A stretch of 64,000 bases of DNA from Gammaproteobacteria bacterium. GTDB lineage: Bacteria > Pseudomonadota > Gammaproteobacteria > Pseudomonadales > Azotimanducaceae. A program made the translations under genes and the position numbers. Every line of letters begins with the position of its first letter. The stretch's first letter is position 1. The notes under the pieces were generated by a model. The model did not search any database, was not told where the DNA came from, and saw only the letters and a list, made by a program, of their open reading frames with translations. The stretch spans positions 107,225 to 171,224 of the forward strand of contig SMWF01000019.1 in NCBI GenBank assembly GCA_004357385.1, read 5' to 3'. Below, in pieces: positions 9,346-17,124 of the stretch.

Positions 9346-10416
9346 ATGGCGGTGTCGGACAGCGACCGTCTGTTCCTGGATGCCGCGGACGAGCTTGCCG
9401 CACGTGGCCTGTACAGCGCGCCACCGAATCCCAAAGTCGGCTGCCTGTTGGTGCGTCAGGGTGTGGTGCTGGGGCGCGGCTGGCACGAACACACGGGTGG
9501 GCCCCATGCCGAGATCGTGGCGCTGGATGACGCCGGAGGCATCGATCGGCTGGCGGGCGCGACCTGCTACGTGAGTCTGGAGCCGTGTGCCCATCACGGC
9601 CGCACGCCGCCTTGTACCGAAGCGCTGATCAAGGCGAAGGTTGCACGGGTGGTTGCGGCGGCGACCGACCCTAATCCGCTGGTCTCGGGCGCGGGCTTCG
9701 AGATGCTCAGACAGGCCGGCATTACGGTGGACGTGGTGGAATTGCCGGCGGCGCGTGATCTGAATCCCGGCTATTTCAAACAGATGGAACACGACCTGCC
9801 GTGGGTGCGACTCAAGGTGGCGGGATCGCTGGACGGACGCGCGGCGATGGCCAGCGGTGAGAGTCAATGGATCACCTCCGAGGCGGCTCGGGCCGATGTA
9901 CAACATTTCAGAGCGCGCAGCAGCGCAGTGGTAACGGGAATTGGCACGGTATTGGCGGACGACCCGGCGCTGACCGTGCGAATCACGAAGGACGCGCGGC
10001 AGCCGCTGCGCGTGGTACTGGATTCAACGCTGCGCACGCCCGCCAACGCACGCATCCTCGGGGAGCCGGGACAGGCGTTGCTGGTGACGACCCGTGCCGC
10101 GGTTACCCGCGACGTTCCTGCCGAGGTACTGGTTCTCGAAGGGCGGCGCGTGCCGCTGGATGGATTACTTAGCGCACTGGTGGCGCGCGATTGTAATGAG
10201 GTGCTGGTTGAAGCCGGCCCGGAACTGACCGGCGCGTTTCTCACGGCGGGTCTCTGGGATGAGTTGATTCTCTACCAGGCACCGAAGCTGCTGGGGGCCA
10301 GTGCGCGGGGCTTCGCGGGATTTCGAATCGATGCCCTGGCGGATGCGGTCGACGGCCGCATTGTGGAAACTCTGCAGGTGGGTGAGGATCTTCGGATTCG
10401 CGTGCTGCGCGCCTAG
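9346..10416 (+). CDS. ribD: Riboflavin biosynthesis protein RibD (deaminase/reductase)
   Basis: A 356-residue bifunctional enzyme carrying out the second and third steps of riboflavin synthesis. The N-terminal cytidine-deaminase-like domain (about residues 1-145) has the zinc site HAE and PCAHHGRTPPC. The C-terminal NADPH-dependent reductase domain begins near PWVRLKVAGSLDGR and ends near residue 355. The gene lies five bases after nrdR and is probably co-transcribed. Length and both active sites are normal. Confidence 0.95.
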   Translation: MAVSDSDRLFLDAADELAARGLYSAPPNPKVGCLLVRQGVVLGRGWHEHTGGPHAEIVALDDAGGIDRLAGATCYVSLEPCAHHGRTPPCTEALIKAKVARVVAAATDPNPLVSGAGFEMLRQAGITVDVVELPAARDLNPGYFKQMEHDLPWVRLKVAGSLDGRAAMASGESQWITSEAARADVQHFRARSSAVVTGIGTVLADDPALTVRITKDARQPLRVVLDSTLRTPANARILGEPGQALLVTTRAAVTRDVPAEVLVLEGRRVPLDGLLSALVARDCNEVLVEAGPELTGAFLTAGLWDELILYQAPKLLGASARGFAGFRIDALADAVDGRIVETLQVGEDLRIRVLRA

Positions 10417-10428
10417 AGGCGCCCTGGG

Positions 10429-10456
10429 TTGCGTTCGCAGGTACAGGCCCTACACT
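10429..10456 (+). promoter_or_regulatory. Predicted promoter upstream of ribH
   Basis: TTGCGT at 10429-10434 and TACACT at 10451-10456 have a 16-base spacer in the 82-base gap between ribD and ribH. It would give ribH its own start site inside the operon. No FMN riboswitch can fit or be recognised here. Confidence 0.4.
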
Positions 10457-10498
10457 ACAGCGCCCTTCCGGAAGCACCGGACGCGCGAGGAATGAACG

Positions 10499-10972
10499 AT
10501 GAGTGATTCAAAGCCGAAAGACGTCCCCTTGGATGGAACCGGCAAGCAGTTTGCCATCGTCGCAGGTCGTTTCAACAGCTTCGTCGTCGACAACCTGGTC
10601 ACCGGAGCGATCGAGACCTTGAAGTCCCATGGCGTTGCCGTGAGCGACGTCGCGTTGCGATACGTTCCGGGCTGCTTCGAGTTGCCGCTCACCGCCCAAC
10701 GAATCGCCGCCAGAGGTGAAGTCGATGCGATCATCGCGCTGGGCGCGGTGATTCGCGGTGATACGCCGCATTTCGAGTATGTTGCGGGTGAAAGCGCGCG
10801 CGGCCTGCAGGATGTCGCGTTGAAGTACGACCTTCCCGTGGTGTTCGGTGTGCTGACCACGGACAACGATGAGCAGGCGTTGGCGCGTGCCGACCTCGAC
10901 GGCGACAACAAAGGTGTCGATGCTGCCAATGCCGCGCTCGAAATGGTGGCCGTGCTGGCCGAGATCGGTTGA
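10499..10972 (+). CDS. ribH: 6,7-dimethyl-8-ribityllumazine synthase
   Basis: A 157-residue lumazine synthase that condenses 5-amino-6-ribitylaminouracil with dihydroxybutanone phosphate. The family motifs are present: AGRFNSFVVDNLV, PGCFELPL and GAVIRGDTPHFEYV with the catalytic His, then GVLTTDNDEQA. It has a good AGGA ribosome-binding site. It directly follows ribD; the riboflavin synthase (ribE) and ribBA genes that usually lie between are absent, so the last step must be encoded elsewhere. Confidence 0.96.
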   Translation: MSDSKPKDVPLDGTGKQFAIVAGRFNSFVVDNLVTGAIETLKSHGVAVSDVALRYVPGCFELPLTAQRIAARGEVDAIIALGAVIRGDTPHFEYVAGESARGLQDVALKYDLPVVFGVLTTDNDEQALARADLDGDNKGVDAANAALEMVAVLAEIG

Positions 10973-10983
10973 TTGCCAGGCCG

Positions 10984-11430
10984 ATGGCTGAAGGAAAATT
11001 CGACCCATGGGCAAGACGCCGCGCCCGCCGCCTGCTGGTGCAGGCGCTCTATCAATGGCAGCTCACCGGCGACTCCCTCGGTGATCTCGAGGATCAGTTT
11101 CGCGGCCGCAAAGAGTATGGGCGCATCGAGAAGCCGTTCTTCTCCCACCTCCTGAGCGGGGTCATTCGTCAAACCGGCGAACTCGATGAGTTGCTGGAGC
11201 CGATCCTGGATCGAAGGCTGGAGGCGCTCGACCAGGTAGAGCGCGCGATACTGCGGGCGGGCGCCTTCGAACTGAAAGGTCGCATCGACGTACCGTACAA
11301 GGTGGTCATCAGCGAGTACGTTGCGCTGGCCAAGGTCTTTGGCGCCGAGGAGAGTCACCGGTATGTCAACGCCGTGCTCGACAAGCTCGCCCGCACCGAA
11401 CGTGCGCTAGAGACGTCCGCCGAAGGCTGA
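10984..11430 (+). CDS. nusB: Transcription antitermination factor NusB
   Basis: A 148-residue all-helical NusB, which binds boxA with S10 (NusE) in rRNA antitermination. Visible family features are RRRARRLLVQALYQWQ at the N-terminus, and LDQVERAILRAGAFEL and KVVISEYVALAKVFG in the C-terminal half. ATG 10984 is preferred; a TTG at 10969 overlapping the ribH stop is an in-frame alternative. Neither has a strong ribosome-binding site. ribH-nusB linkage is widely conserved. Confidence 0.94.
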   Translation: MAEGKFDPWARRRARRLLVQALYQWQLTGDSLGDLEDQFRGRKEYGRIEKPFFSHLLSGVIRQTGELDELLEPILDRRLEALDQVERAILRAGAFELKGRIDVPYKVVISEYVALAKVFGAEESHRYVNAVLDKLARTERALETSAEG

Positions 11431-11434
11431 TTCA

Positions 11435-12379
11435 ATGTCCGAGTTCGACCTGATTGCGGCGTTGCTGGAAGAATTGGGAGACGAGGCCAGGAGTGCGGAC
11501 ACCATACTCGGGCCGGGCGATGATTGCGCAATCACCCGTGTCCCCGATGGCCATGAGCTGGTCAGCAGCATCGATACCCTCGTCGCAGACGTGCACTTCC
11601 CGGCGACGGCGGCTGCCGAACTGATCGGCTTTCGCGCGCTGTGTGTCAGCTTTTCTGACGTTGCCGCGATGGGCGGGCGGGCGGCGTTTGCCACCATCGC
11701 GGTAACGCTTCCCGACGAAAACGAAGCATGGTTGCGCGGGTTTGCGCGCGGCGTTGCCCGTGCGTCCAGTCGATTTGGCTGCGCGGTAATCGGCGGCAAC
11801 CTGGCGCGCGGTCCACTCAATATATCCGTCAGCGCACACGGCTATGTTCCCGCGGGAAAGGCACTCCGACGGACGGGCGCAGCACCGGGCGAACGGGTGT
11901 GTGTGGGCGGGATCCTGGGCCTTGGGGCCGCGGCGCTCGACCGTGAAGACCTGACGTCGGTTTCCCTGGGCACGATCCTCGAACTGGAGGCGAACGACGC
12001 ACGTTATCCGTTGCGTCGCTACTATGCGCCGGAGCCGGACTTCGCGTTGGCAGCGCGGCTGAGTACCGTCGCCAGTGCGGCCATCGACCTCTCCGACGGA
12101 CTGCTCGCGGATCTCGGGCACGTGTGCGAAGCCAGTGGGGTCGGCGCGCGGGTCGATCTCGACGAGGTTCCGTGCCATGCGAGCCTGGACCGCGCGCTGG
12201 CGGGGGGGGATGACTATCTGTTGTGTTTCGCATTGCCGGCGGAGTCGCTCGAGCGTTTGCGGGCCGACTTCCCGTCGGTAACCGCCATCGGGGAATTTAC
12301 CGCTGAAACTGGGATCCGTGATGGTGGTGGCGCGCTCCTGGATAACGCCGCTGGTTTCGACCACTTTCAGGATCGTTGA
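11435..12379 (+). CDS. thiL: Thiamine-monophosphate kinase
   Basis: A 314-residue PurM-like kinase that phosphorylates thiamine monophosphate to the active cofactor TPP. Family motifs are FDLIAALL at the start, GPGDDCAI, SIDTLVADVHF, the SDVAAMGG glycine loop, GGNLARGPLNIS and the C-terminal IDLSDGLLADLGH and GGDDYLLCF. Motifs and length are normal. It starts four bases after nusB and sits in the usual nusB-thiL-pgpA order. Confidence 0.95.
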   Translation: MSEFDLIAALLEELGDEARSADTILGPGDDCAITRVPDGHELVSSIDTLVADVHFPATAAAELIGFRALCVSFSDVAAMGGRAAFATIAVTLPDENEAWLRGFARGVARASSRFGCAVIGGNLARGPLNISVSAHGYVPAGKALRRTGAAPGERVCVGGILGLGAAALDREDLTSVSLGTILELEANDARYPLRRYYAPEPDFALAARLSTVASAAIDLSDGLLADLGHVCEASGVGARVDLDEVPCHASLDRALAGGDDYLLCFALPAESLERLRADFPSVTAIGEFTAETGIRDGGGALLDNAAGFDHFQDR

Positions 12380-12388
12380 GAGAGCGCA

Positions 12389-12895
12389 ATGGCTGAGGAT
12401 AGGGGCCGGTTGAGCGGCACTGCATTGATCCACCCCGAGGTGCTGCTTGCTACAGGGTTTGGTGTCGGCCTGGTACCGTTTGCTCCGGGAACGGTTGGCA
12501 GCATCGTCGCGTTGCCGGTGTGGTGGTGGCTGCTGGCGGACCTGGACCTTGCGGTTGCCTGCGCCGTGCTGACGGCTCTGATCGGGTTCGGCAGTTGGAT
12601 CATCGATCGCGCTTGCCGCAAGACCGGCGTTGGCGATGCCCCAGCGATTGTGCTGGATGAGTTCGTCGGTGTCTGGATAGCCCTCCTGGCCGCGCCGAAA
12701 ACGTTGCTGGGTGTGGCGGCTGGATTTGCCCTGTTCCGATTGTTCGACATCGCCAAGCCGTGGCCGGTGTCCTGGGTGGACCGGGAGGTACGCGGGGGCT
12801 TCGGCGTCATGTTGGACGACGTTGTTGCCGGAGTTCTCGCGGGGTTTGTGTTGTGGCTCGCAGTCCTCACCCTTGGCGGGGAAACCTTTGCCTGA
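12389..12895 (+). CDS. pgpA: Phosphatidylglycerophosphatase A
   Basis: A 168-residue inner-membrane phosphatase that makes phosphatidylglycerol from its phosphate. It shows the PgpA signatures GFGVGLVPFAPGTVGS at the N-terminus and a central IVLDEFVGVW acidic motif, followed by FRLFDIAKPWPVSW. Three or four hydrophobic segments are visible. The gene closes the nusB-thiL-pgpA group, nine bases after thiL. Confidence 0.94.
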   Translation: MAEDRGRLSGTALIHPEVLLATGFGVGLVPFAPGTVGSIVALPVWWWLLADLDLAVACAVLTALIGFGSWIIDRACRKTGVGDAPAIVLDEFVGVWIALLAAPKTLLGVAAGFALFRLFDIAKPWPVSWVDREVRGGFGVMLDDVVAGVLAGFVLWLAVLTLGGETFA

Positions 12896-12914
12896 TCGGA
12901 CGTATGATCGGCGG

Positions 12915-13559
12915 ATGACGAAAATTCTACTTCTGTTGCTGGGGGTCGGTCTGCTGGCGGCGCCGGGCTGGGCAAATGGTCCCCTCGAGGCGACCGGACT
13001 GTTCAAGGACCGGGCGATGCTGCGGGTTCTGGGTCAGGATCGCTATGTTCGGGTGGGCGAGACGACGCCCGAAGGGGCGAAGCTTCTCGAGGCGGACGCC
13101 GCCCATGCGTTGGTCAGTTTTCGTGGTGAAACCTATCGTCTCAGTCTTACCGAACGGGTTGCAGGACGCTTCGCGGCGGTGGAGGACACCAGCATTTCGA
13201 TCTCGCCCGACAGCATGGGTCAGTACCGGGTGGGCGGCTCCATCAATGGTGGTTATGTCGATTTCCTGGTCGACACCGGGGCTTCGGTGGTGGCGCTCAG
13301 TGCGCGTCAGGCGCGGGCGCTGGGGTTGGATTTTGTCAACGCGGAGAACCGCACTACCGTAGTGACCGCACAAGGGGAGGTGCCGTCATACCTCGTTACC
13401 CTCGCTGAGGTGAATGTGGGCGGCATCACTGCACACAACGTGCAGGCGGCGGTGATCGAAGGCGATTATCCCGTTGACGTGCTCCTGGGCATGTCGTATC
13501 TGCGGAACGTGAAAATGCGCGAACACGCCGGCGTGTTGCTGCTGGAACGCAAGTACTGA
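12915..13559 (+). CDS. Retropepsin-like aspartic protease, exported
   Basis: A 214-residue protein with a signal peptide (about residues 1-18, ending near GWANG). The second half is a clan AA aspartic-protease domain with the DTGAS catalytic motif and a downstream LLGMSYLRNVKM block, as in the TIGR02281 family of one-domain bacterial retropepsins. Such proteases act as dimers; substrates are unknown. ATG 12915 is chosen because it begins the signal peptide; the frame is open upstream over pgpA. It lies 19 bases after pgpA. Confidence 0.85.
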   Translation: MTKILLLLLGVGLLAAPGWANGPLEATGLFKDRAMLRVLGQDRYVRVGETTPEGAKLLEADAAHALVSFRGETYRLSLTERVAGRFAAVEDTSISISPDSMGQYRVGGSINGGYVDFLVDTGASVVALSARQARALGLDFVNAENRTTVVTAQGEVPSYLVTLAEVNVGGITAHNVQAAVIEGDYPVDVLLGMSYLRNVKMREHAGVLLLERKY

Positions 13560-13611
13560 GCGACCCGGCACAACCCGTGAACGCGTCGCTCGGCCCACCG
13601 CCGAAGCGCGC

Positions 13612-14478
13612 TCAGGTCTCGCGTGCGATGATCCAAGCGGCGATGTCGACCAACGGTCCCGAATGGATGCCGGCTTCAGCGAGGCTGCTCAACGCGTCCG
13701 CGTGAAGTGCTTTGATGGTGTGGCGGGCACCCTCCAGACCGACCAGGGCCGGGAACGTGGATTTCCCGCGCACGCGGTCTGCGCCAGCGGCCTTTCCCAG
13801 CGATTCTGTGGAGCCGGTGACATCCAGCAGGTCGTCGACCACCTGAAACGCCAGCCCCAGATGTTCACCGAATGCGTCGAGGCCCGGTACCGCTGCTTCG
13901 CCGGCGATCAGCACGCCAAGCCGCACCGACACGGAAATCAAGGCGCCGGTTTTTGCGGCATGCATGGAGCGCAGTTGATCGAGTTCCAGATTTGCGCCGG
14001 TGGCCGCGATGTCCAGGGCCTGGCCGCCGACCATCCCGGCATGTCCCACCGACCGGGCCAGCGCGCCGGCCATTTCGATGCGCGTTTCAGCAGACAACCC
14101 CGGCGCGCCAATGACGCACTCGAACGCCAGCGCCTGGAGGGCATCACCTGCAAGAATTGCCGTCGCTTCATCAAACGCTCGATGGCAGCTGGGTCGTCCG
14201 CGCCGCAGATCATCATCGTCCATCGACGGCAGGTCGTCGTGGATCAGCGAATAAGCGTGGAGGAACTCGACGGCGCAACCGGGCGTGAGGGCATGATCCA
14301 GCGATGCGCCGAGACTGGTGGCGGTTGCGCAGGTCAACAGTGGCCGGATGTGTTTGCCGCTGCCAAGGACGGCGTAGCGCATTGCCTCGACCAGACGCGG
14401 AGCGAGTTCAGATGATCCAGGCAGATGGTCGTTCAGCGCCGAATCGATGGCCGTCTGCATTTCGCTGAGTCCGGGCAT
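13612..14478 (-). CDS. ispA: Polyprenyl (farnesyl) diphosphate synthase
   Basis: A 288-residue trans-prenyltransferase that makes farnesyl diphosphate from IPP and DMAPP for ubiquinone and undecaprenyl synthesis. The first aspartate-rich motif is DDLPSMDDDD with RRGRPSCH; the second is QVVDDLLDVTG. GSGKHIRPLL is the IPP-binding loop. The residue upstream of the first motif fits a short-chain product. It lies two bases after xseB, the usual xseB-ispA pair. No dxs gene follows; a convergent protease gene does. Confidence 0.93.
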   Translation of the reverse strand: MPGLSEMQTAIDSALNDHLPGSSELAPRLVEAMRYAVLGSGKHIRPLLTCATATSLGASLDHALTPGCAVEFLHAYSLIHDDLPSMDDDDLRRGRPSCHRAFDEATAILAGDALQALAFECVIGAPGLSAETRIEMAGALARSVGHAGMVGGQALDIAATGANLELDQLRSMHAAKTGALISVSVRLGVLIAGEAAVPGLDAFGEHLGLAFQVVDDLLDVTGSTESLGKAAGADRVRGKSTFPALVGLEGARHTIKALHADALSSLAEAGIHSGPLVDIAAWIIARET

Positions 14479-14480
14479 CG

Positions 14481-14735
14481 TTAATCGTCTTCGATGTCTG
14501 TGGGTTCGACCTCCAGATCGTCGAGGCGCAGCCCATTTTCATCCTCGCTCAGCGCCTTGATGCGCAGCTCCGCCGCCTGCAGGGCGCCCTGACAGTCGCG
14601 CGTCAGCTTGACGCCCCGCTCGAATGCCTTCAGGGACTGCTCCAGGGTCAGCTCACCGCTCTCCATCTGCTCGACCAGACCCTCCAACTCCTCGAGGGCG
14701 CTTTCGAAGTCGATGGGTTTGTCTTGCTTGGCCAT
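14481..14735 (-). CDS. xseB: Exodeoxyribonuclease VII small subunit
   Basis: An 84-residue XseB. The core ([35 protein letters not shown]) is the two-helix signature of the family. With XseA it forms a nuclease that processes single-stranded DNA to oligonucleotides. It has a longer acidic C-terminus (EPTDIEDD) than most. It is the first gene of the xseB-ispA pair and is divergent from the cytochrome c' gene. Confidence 0.93.
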   Translation of the reverse strand: MAKQDKPIDFESALEELEGLVEQMESGELTLEQSLKAFERGVKLTRDCQGALQAAELRIKALSEDENGLRLDDLEVEPTDIEDD

Positions 14736-14852
14736 GTCACGACGTTACCGGGGGTTGGGGTGCTGGGTCAACGCGCCCGGGGTGACATTCTGTTTGACCC
14801 GCGCATCGGTGTAAGCTGTGGCGCTTCAACACCTTATCAGGGGGGAGACAGT

Positions 14853-15293
14853 ATGCGCGGTCCGGTATTACTGGGGTTGCTGCTGACGGGTTGTCTGGTG
14901 CAGGGGCAAGCGCAGGCAGACGAGCATGCGGCTGAGTATCGGGAAGAGATCATGGAGGCGGTAGGCGGGCACATGCAAGCCATCGTAAAGATTGCTAAAG
15001 GCGAAGTTGCCTACAACGATCACCTCGTCGTTCTGGCGCGCAACATGGCGGGTCTGGCGACAATTGCGCAGAACATCTTTCCAGAAGGCTCGGCGGTAGG
15101 AGATACCCATGCGCTGCCGGCGATCTGGTTAGAACCGGAGGCATTCGCGGAGCGGCTGCAGGCATTTCTGGATGCCGCTGGCCACTTCGACGCGGTGGTC
15201 GCAAGTGGCGACATGAGCGGATTCGGGGAAGCGCTGCAGGGGCTCGGCCAAGCGTGCAAGTCATGTCACGACAAGTTCAAGGATGACGATTAG
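14853..15293 (+). CDS. Cytochrome c' (class II c-type cytochrome)
   Basis: A 146-residue exported protein: a signal peptide (about residues 1-22, ending QAQADE), a helical bundle, and a single C-terminal haem site CKSCH at about residue 137. Placement of the haem near the C-terminus marks the cytochrome c' family, which binds NO and CO or carries electrons. ATG 14853 follows a strong GGGGGAGA site; the frame is open further upstream. It faces a b-type cytochrome gene whose stop overlaps its own by three bases, suggesting functional pairing. Confidence 0.9.
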   Translation: MRGPVLLGLLLTGCLVQGQAQADEHAAEYREEIMEAVGGHMQAIVKIAKGEVAYNDHLVVLARNMAGLATIAQNIFPEGSAVGDTHALPAIWLEPEAFAERLQAFLDAAGHFDAVVASGDMSGFGEALQGLGQACKSCHDKFKDDD

Positions 15294-15949
15294 AAGCTAA
15301 CGAGCAGCCCCAATATTACAGCTGCCGCGAGCCAGGCGAATACAGTGGCGGCGGGCCGAGCGACTACCGAATCGACGGTTGCTGGTTTGCGTCCGGTAAA
15401 CATTGAAAGCGCAAGCGGATCGCGTCGCACCAGGCCATACCAGAGGATTGCCACGAGGTGGACGCTGATCAACACGATCAGCAACCAGAACACGCGTGCG
15501 TGGACGAAACCTGCCATGTCGATCTGGGCGTCGCTCGCGTAACGTGCCAGCGGCCCCTCGGTGAAAATGTCGTCGCTGTTGAACAAGCCACACACGGCCT
15601 GTACCAGACAGGTCAGCCAGACGGACCAGGCCATGACGACCCCGGGGGCGGTGTGCACCTGAGCAGTGGAAGCCCGTTTGAAATGTTGCACGAGCGCCGC
15701 GGGAGTAGTTCGATAGGCCGTAAAACGCGCGAACCTTGTGCCAAACAATCCCCAACAGAGTCGAAACGCCAACAAGGCAAGCACGACGTAGCCGCTGCGT
15801 AGATGCCAATCGATCAGTTTCAGATCGCCGGACATTCCAGTGGCAAGGGAAAAGCTGACCGCCGCCGCAAACGACCAGTGCCAGATGCGCAGCGACACGT
15901 CCCATACCTTGGGGTCGCTCGTTCGGGTGGTCATGTGGCCTGTGGTCAT
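15290..15949 (-). CDS. Cytochrome b561-type membrane protein
   Basis: A 219-residue membrane cytochrome b with about four to five helices. Candidate haem ligands are the His residues in RIWHWSF, DWHLRSGY, FVHARVF and ISVHLVAI, matching the four-His, di-haem pattern of the b561 / Ni-Fe hydrogenase b-subunit group. An in-frame ATG at 15934 is an alternative start. It is convergent with cytochrome c' and may pass electrons from the quinone pool to it. Confidence 0.87.
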   Translation of the reverse strand: MTTGHMTTRTSDPKVWDVSLRIWHWSFAAAVSFSLATGMSGDLKLIDWHLRSGYVVLALLAFRLCWGLFGTRFARFTAYRTTPAALVQHFKRASTAQVHTAPGVVMAWSVWLTCLVQAVCGLFNSDDIFTEGPLARYASDAQIDMAGFVHARVFWLLIVLISVHLVAILWYGLVRRDPLALSMFTGRKPATVDSVVARPAATVFAWLAAAVILGLLVSF

Positions 15950-15983
15950 CGCAGCAACCCGGTGGGGCGCGACGCCTGGGGAA

Positions 15984-16247
15984 TCAGGCCGTGTCTTTCA
16001 GAGGAGCCTCGGAATCGGTAGGTTCGGCGAGGAACCAGGCGCCGCTGTGGGAATCCACAACGACGGAACCGTTTGCCTCGAGATTGCTCAACTCGCCTCG
16101 CACCTGCCAGGTGTCCATGGGCAGGCCCATTTCGCGAAGGCGCGTACAGATGTCGCCGGCGCGCAAGCCGTCCGAACCATTGCCATCGGCGATCAACGAT
16201 TTGAAGATGTCCAGCACCACATGGGTGCGTCGAAGTTCCGTGCTCAC
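15984..16247 (-). CDS. Hypothetical protein, possible small winged-helix
   Basis: An 87-residue protein I do not recognise. GTG 16247 is chosen because a GGAAGGA site lies five bases upstream; another in-frame GTG is at 16265. The helix-rich first half (LRAGDICTRLREMGLPM, then WQVRGELSNLEANG) followed by a VVVDSHSGAWFL hairpin suggests a winged-helix fold. It is next to the b561 gene on the same strand (34-base gap), so could be co-transcribed ahead of it. Confidence 0.55.
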   Translation of the reverse strand: MSTELRRTHVVLDIFKSLIADGNGSDGLRAGDICTRLREMGLPMDTWQVRGELSNLEANGSVVVDSHSGAWFLAEPTDSEAPLKDTA

Positions 16248-16392
16248 AGCGATCCTTCCGAACACAGTCGCAAAACCTGCAATTTGTACCAGAAAACGGT
16301 GGGTGGCGCTATCGTTGCGGGCATCTTGTTGGTCTTTTCGTGCGCTATGTCATACGCGAGAATGGCGCGCCGAACATGCGAGTGCTGGCTGG

Positions 16393-17124
16393 ATGGATGA
16401 CCCCAGAACACTGACCGGAATCGTCGTGATCATGGCGATGGGTGCGACGCATATGCTTTTCCCCTGGTTCGATCGTCGGGCCGTCGCGTATCGCCACCTC
16501 TGGGTACATTTTTCTGGCGGGATAGCCGTAGGCTACGTGACGCTGTATCTGCTGCCGAAGATGACCGACTTTACGCTGACAGTGATACGCACCGAAGGTC
16601 CTCAGTGGGAGATCCTGCAGTATCGATTGTACCTGGCGTTTCTGGCGGGCTTGCTGGGCTATCTGATACTTGAACGCACGCAGTACCGACAATCCCGCGG
16701 CGCGGTTGTCTTGCCGTGGATCCAGGGGTTTGCGCTGGGCACCTACAACGTTTTAATGGGCTATTTCATCTTCGGATTTCAACGCGCCGGGGTATTTCCC
16801 TACGTGCTGGCGGGATTGGTCCTGTGCGTTCATTTCGTCGGGGTCGACCATCAGATACGTGAACGGAACCGTCGGCTATTCGATGACTATCTGCGTTGGA
16901 TCATGACGTTTTGCGTTCTGCTGGGCGCTGTAATCGCGTACGTAGACAACATGCCGGAACAATTCGTGTTCACCGGCAGCGCATTCCTCGGGGGCGCGAT
17001 GCTGGTCAACGTCATGAGCGAAGAGCTGCCGAGTCCCGACAGCGGCAGCATGAAGCCGTTTCTGACTGGCGTGGCGCTGTTTGTCGTTGTGATGGCGGTG
17101 GTTCGCTCCACGCCCTACGCCTGA
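16393..17124 (+). CDS. Integral membrane protein of unknown function
   Basis: A 243-residue protein with about seven or eight predicted membrane helices, beginning with GIVVIMAMGATHMLFPWF and ending with FLTGVALFVVVMAVV. Several His residues lie near helix ends (ATHML, YRHLWVHF, CVHFVGVDHQI), which could bind metal or haem, but no known motif is recognised. ATG 16393 is used; ATG 16432 is possible. It is convergent with the Sel1-repeat gene, its stop abutting that gene's stop directly. Confidence 0.6.
   Translation: MDDPRTLTGIVVIMAMGATHMLFPWFDRRAVAYRHLWVHFSGGIAVGYVTLYLLPKMTDFTLTVIRTEGPQWEILQYRLYLAFLAGLLGYLILERTQYRQSRGAVVLPWIQGFALGTYNVLMGYFIFGFQRAGVFPYVLAGLVLCVHFVGVDHQIRERNRRLFDDYLRWIMTFCVLLGAVIAYVDNMPEQFVFTGSAFLGGAMLVNVMSEELPSPDSGSMKPFLTGVALFVVVMAVVRSTPYA

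Noticed and set aside
10417..10498. Possible FMN riboswitch before ribH
   Set aside because: The gap is only 82 bases, shorter than the roughly 120-base element, and none of its conserved loops is seen.
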